Source of the DNA: Pseudalkalibacillus berkeleyi
GTDB lineage: Bacteria; Bacillota; Bacilli; Bacillales; Fictibacillaceae
Reading direction: 5' to 3'
DNA: 64,000 nt
Assembly: GCF_021608225.1 (NCBI RefSeq)
Contig: NZ_JAKIJS010000001.1
Span: forward strand, 868,001-932,000
Shown: positions 61,843 through 64,000 of the stretch, piece by piece
Layout of the letters: the number at the start of each line of letters is the position of its first letter
How positions within the stretch are numbered: position 1 is the first letter of the stretch
Program-made: the position numbers and the translations under genes
Notes under the pieces: model-generated
Database searches by the model: none
Told to the model about the DNA's origin: nothing
Seen by the model: the letters and a program-made list of their open reading frames with translations, nothing else

Positions 61843-62205
61843 ATGTCTATAGAAATGAAAACAAAGTATGGAGAAATTGATATTTCAAACGATGTGATCG
61901 CTACAATTGCAGGTGGAGCCGCGATTGATTGTTATGGTATTATCGGAATGGCATCTCAAAAGCAAATTAAGGATGGCATAACTGAGCTTCTAAAGCGGGA
62001 CAACTTCAGTAGAGGAATTGTTGTTCGTCAGGAAGAGGATGAAGTTCACATAGACATGTACATCATTGTAAGCTATGGAACGAAGATATCTGAAGTAGCT
62101 CACAACGTTCAAACAAAAGTGAAATATACACTTGATCAAATGCTCGGATTGTCAGTAGATTCGGTAAACATTTTTGTTCAAGGTGTAAGGGTGACAAACC
62201 CGTAA
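61843..62205 (+). CDS. yloU: Asp23/Gls24 family protein YloU
   Basis: 120-residue Asp23 domain protein: MSIEMKTKYGEIDISNDVIA, IAGGAAIDCYGIIGMAS and a VHIDMYIIVSYGTKISEVAHNVQ core. Homologues bind membrane-associated partners and respond to envelope stress, but the role of YloU is not established. GGGAGGA precedes the ATG. It is nearly always adjacent to the fatty acid kinase gene, as here (16 bases). Confidence 0.92.
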   Translation: MSIEMKTKYGEIDISNDVIATIAGGAAIDCYGIIGMASQKQIKDGITELLKRDNFSRGIVVRQEEDEVHIDMYIIVSYGTKISEVAHNVQTKVKYTLDQMLGLSVDSVNIFVQGVRVTNP

Positions 62206-62221
62206 CGAGGAGGAAGAATTC

Positions 62222-63895
62222 GTGACTGTAAAGAAGTTAGGCGGGAAACAACTTTCCCAGATGTTTATTTTCGGGGCTGAAAACCTGAACAAAAATGTAA
62301 AAATGGTGGACGCCCTAAATGTTTTCCCTGTTCCAGATGGTGATACAGGAACAAATATGAATTTAACCATTACTTCTGGAGTGAAAGAAGTAAAAGGATT
62401 GGATACAGACGATGCTAATCAAGTAGCATCCTTGTTTTCGAAAGGTCTATTAATGGGGGCAAGAGGTAATTCAGGCGTTATTCTTTCCCAGTTGTTTAGA
62501 GGCTTTTCAAAAGCGATAGCAGGTAAATCCTCCATTGATACAAAGCTGTTTGCAGAAGCGCTTGAATCAGGTGTTGAGACTGCCTATAAGGCTGTAATGA
62601 AACCGGTAGAGGGAACGATTCTCACAGTTGCAAAAGACTCTGCTAAGAAAGCAACAAAAGCTGCTCGGAAATCAGACGATTTAATTGATGTGATGGAACA
62701 AACGTTACTAGAAGCGAAAGCTTCATTAGATCGGACCCCTGATCTTCTACCTGTGTTAAAAGAAGTAGGCGTTGTCGACTCTGGTGGACAAGGACTCGTT
62801 ACAATTTATGAGGGCTTCTTAGCGGTACTTGAAGGAAAAGAATTACCTGAAGAGAGTATTTCTGGTCCGTCTATGAATGAATTAGTCAACGCAGAGCACC
62901 ATAAAGCACAAATGCATATGAAAACTGAAGATATTCACTACGGATATTGCACAGAGTTCATGGTTAAATTTAAAGAAGAAAAGACGAGGAATGCACCATT
63001 CTCTGAAGAGGATTTCCGTAACAAATTAAATGAACATGGTGATTCACTGCTTGTCGTATCTGATGAGGAGTTAGTTAAAGTTCATATACATACCGAAGAG
63101 CCGGGTGATATGCTAACTCTTGCACAAACGTATGGCGATTTGATTAATATTAAGATTGAAAATATGCGGGAGCAACATTCTGCGATATTGGAAAGTGACC
63201 ATCAACCTGCAGAAAAGGTTAAGGTTCAGGCGAAAAAGAAGCCATTCGGAATCATTACCGTTTCTATGGGAACTGGAATTGAAGAGTTATTCAAGAGTCT
63301 TGGTGCAACAGTTGTTATAGCTGGTGGTCAGACGATGAATCCAAGTACTGAAGATATTGTTAAAGCGATAGAAGAAGCCCATGCAGAAAAGCTGATCGTA
63401 CTTCCAAATAACGGGAATATCGTTATGGCGGCAGAACAAGCTGCTTCAGTTGTTGATGAAGATGTAGCTGTCGTTAAGACGAAAACAGTACCTCAAGGAA
63501 TTTCTGCATTGCTTGCTTTTAATCCAAGCTCTTCTCTTGAGGATAATCAAACAACCATGTCTGAGGCTGCTGGACATGTTAAGTCAGGTCAAATTACATT
63601 TGCAGTTCGTGATACATCTATTGATGGTGTAGAGATTAATAAAGATGATTTCATGGGGATCTTTGATGGCAAGATTGTTACCTCTAAGAAAACCCAAAAA
63701 GAAGCCGTAGAATCTCTTCTAAATGAAATGATGAGTGACGATGATGAAATCGTAACGATAATTTATGGTGAAGATGCTAACGAAGAAGAAGCTAATGAAC
63801 TTGAAGCATGGATTGGCGAAGCTTATCCAGATGCTGAAGTTGAGATCCACCCTGGAAAACAACCGATTTACTCGTATATCATATCTGTCGAATAG
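62222..63895 (+). CDS. fakA: Fatty acid kinase FakA (DAK domain, YloV)
   Basis: 557-residue protein. The N-terminal DhaL-type ATP-binding domain has NVFPVPDGDTGTNMNLT near residues 36-52 with the metal-binding aspartates, and LLMGARGNSGVILSQLFRG; a middle domain and a C-terminal DAK1_2/DegV-like domain (KKPFGIITVSMGTGIEELF onward) follow. FakA phosphorylates fatty acids held by FakB partners so that they enter phospholipid synthesis. The GTG start follows AGGAGGA. It has 557 residues (553 in B. subtilis YloV). Confidence 0.93.
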   Translation: MTVKKLGGKQLSQMFIFGAENLNKNVKMVDALNVFPVPDGDTGTNMNLTITSGVKEVKGLDTDDANQVASLFSKGLLMGARGNSGVILSQLFRGFSKAIAGKSSIDTKLFAEALESGVETAYKAVMKPVEGTILTVAKDSAKKATKAARKSDDLIDVMEQTLLEAKASLDRTPDLLPVLKEVGVVDSGGQGLVTIYEGFLAVLEGKELPEESISGPSMNELVNAEHHKAQMHMKTEDIHYGYCTEFMVKFKEEKTRNAPFSEEDFRNKLNEHGDSLLVVSDEELVKVHIHTEEPGDMLTLAQTYGDLINIKIENMREQHSAILESDHQPAEKVKVQAKKKPFGIITVSMGTGIEELFKSLGATVVIAGGQTMNPSTEDIVKAIEEAHAEKLIVLPNNGNIVMAAEQAASVVDEDVAVVKTKTVPQGISALLAFNPSSSLEDNQTTMSEAAGHVKSGQITFAVRDTSIDGVEINKDDFMGIFDGKIVTSKKTQKEAVESLLNEMMSDDDEIVTIIYGEDANEEEANELEAWIGEAYPDAEVEIHPGKQPIYSYIISVE

Positions 63896-63907
63896 TAAGT
63901 GTTATTT

Positions 63908-63964
63908 AATATTCCTATCATGATCAAACCATAATCAATTGATCAGATAGGAATATTCTTTATA
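63908..63964 (+). terminator. Long hairpin after fakA
   Basis: AATATTCCTATC (63908-63919) pairs with GATAGGAATATT (63946-63957), and the stem is extended inward by TGATCA at 63921-63926 and 63940-63945. CTTTAT follows. It is probably the transcription terminator of yloU-fakA. Nothing else is visible to the right edge. Confidence 0.72.
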
Positions 63965-64000
63965 CTTTGGCTTTGTTGCATTCGATTGTAGATCTTCATT

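Overview
The window is a chromosomal segment of a low-GC, endospore-forming member of the Bacillaceae. The evidence is the gene order, which follows the Bacillus subtilis order from ftsL to fakA (yloV) almost gene by gene, the sporulation genes (spoVD, spoVE, spoIIGA, sigE, sigG, spoVM), the meso-diaminopimelate-type MurE (DNPR motif), and Firmicute RNA regulators (an Ile T-box, two PyrR attenuators, a TPP riboswitch). The genus cannot be fixed from the sequence alone. Every large gene is recognisable and intact. I see no insertion sequence, prophage, CRISPR array, rRNA or tRNA. This is core genome, and the interest lies in departures from the usual order and in regulatory DNA.

Layout. (1) 1-16012: division and cell wall (dcw) cluster: ftsL 3' end, pbpB, spoVD, murE, mraY, murD, spoVE, murB, divIB, two DUF881 genes, sbp, ftsA, ftsZ. 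murG, normally between spoVE and murB, is missing; its place holds a terminator and inverted repeats. (2) 16013-19000: spoIIGA-sigE-sigG, with a Spo0A-type promoter of unusual 22-bp spacing. (3) 19001-23172: ylmC, pgeF, ylmE, sepF, ylmG, ylmH, divIVA. (4) 23173-28664: T-box and ileS, ylyA, lspA, rluD-type gene. (5) 28665-40394: the pyrimidine operon pyrR-pyrP-pyrB-pyrC-pyrAA-pyrAB-pyrK-pyrD-pyrF-pyrE with two attenuators, not the three of B. subtilis. (6) 40415-43057: a methyltransferase gene, then on the minus strand a 22-codon membrane-peptide ORF and rqcH. (7) 43264-59630: calcium ATPase gene, yloC, remA, gmk, rpoZ, coaBC, priA, fmt, rsmB, rlmN, prpC, prkC, rsgA, rpe; def is missing between priA and fmt. 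(8) 59631-64000: TPP riboswitch, thiT, thiN, spoVM, rpmB (minus strand), yloU, fakA.

How the genes work together. The first block makes peptidoglycan precursors and builds the divisome (FtsL, DivIB, PBP2B, FtsA, FtsZ, SepF, DivIVA), with sporulation-specific versions (SpoVD, SpoVE) alongside. spoIIGA and sigE encode the protease and pro-sigma pair of the mother cell, and sigG the late forespore sigma factor. The pyr operon encodes the whole de novo UMP pathway, controlled by PyrR through RNA. The priA-to-prkC block joins replication restart, initiator-tRNA formylation, rRNA methylation and the Ser/Thr kinase-phosphatase pair that senses muropeptides. thiT and thiN supply thiamine diphosphate under thiamine control.

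Family assignments are secure for nearly all genes. Promoters and sigma-factor assignments come from reading consensus elements by eye and are weaker. Statements about what is absent refer only to this window.
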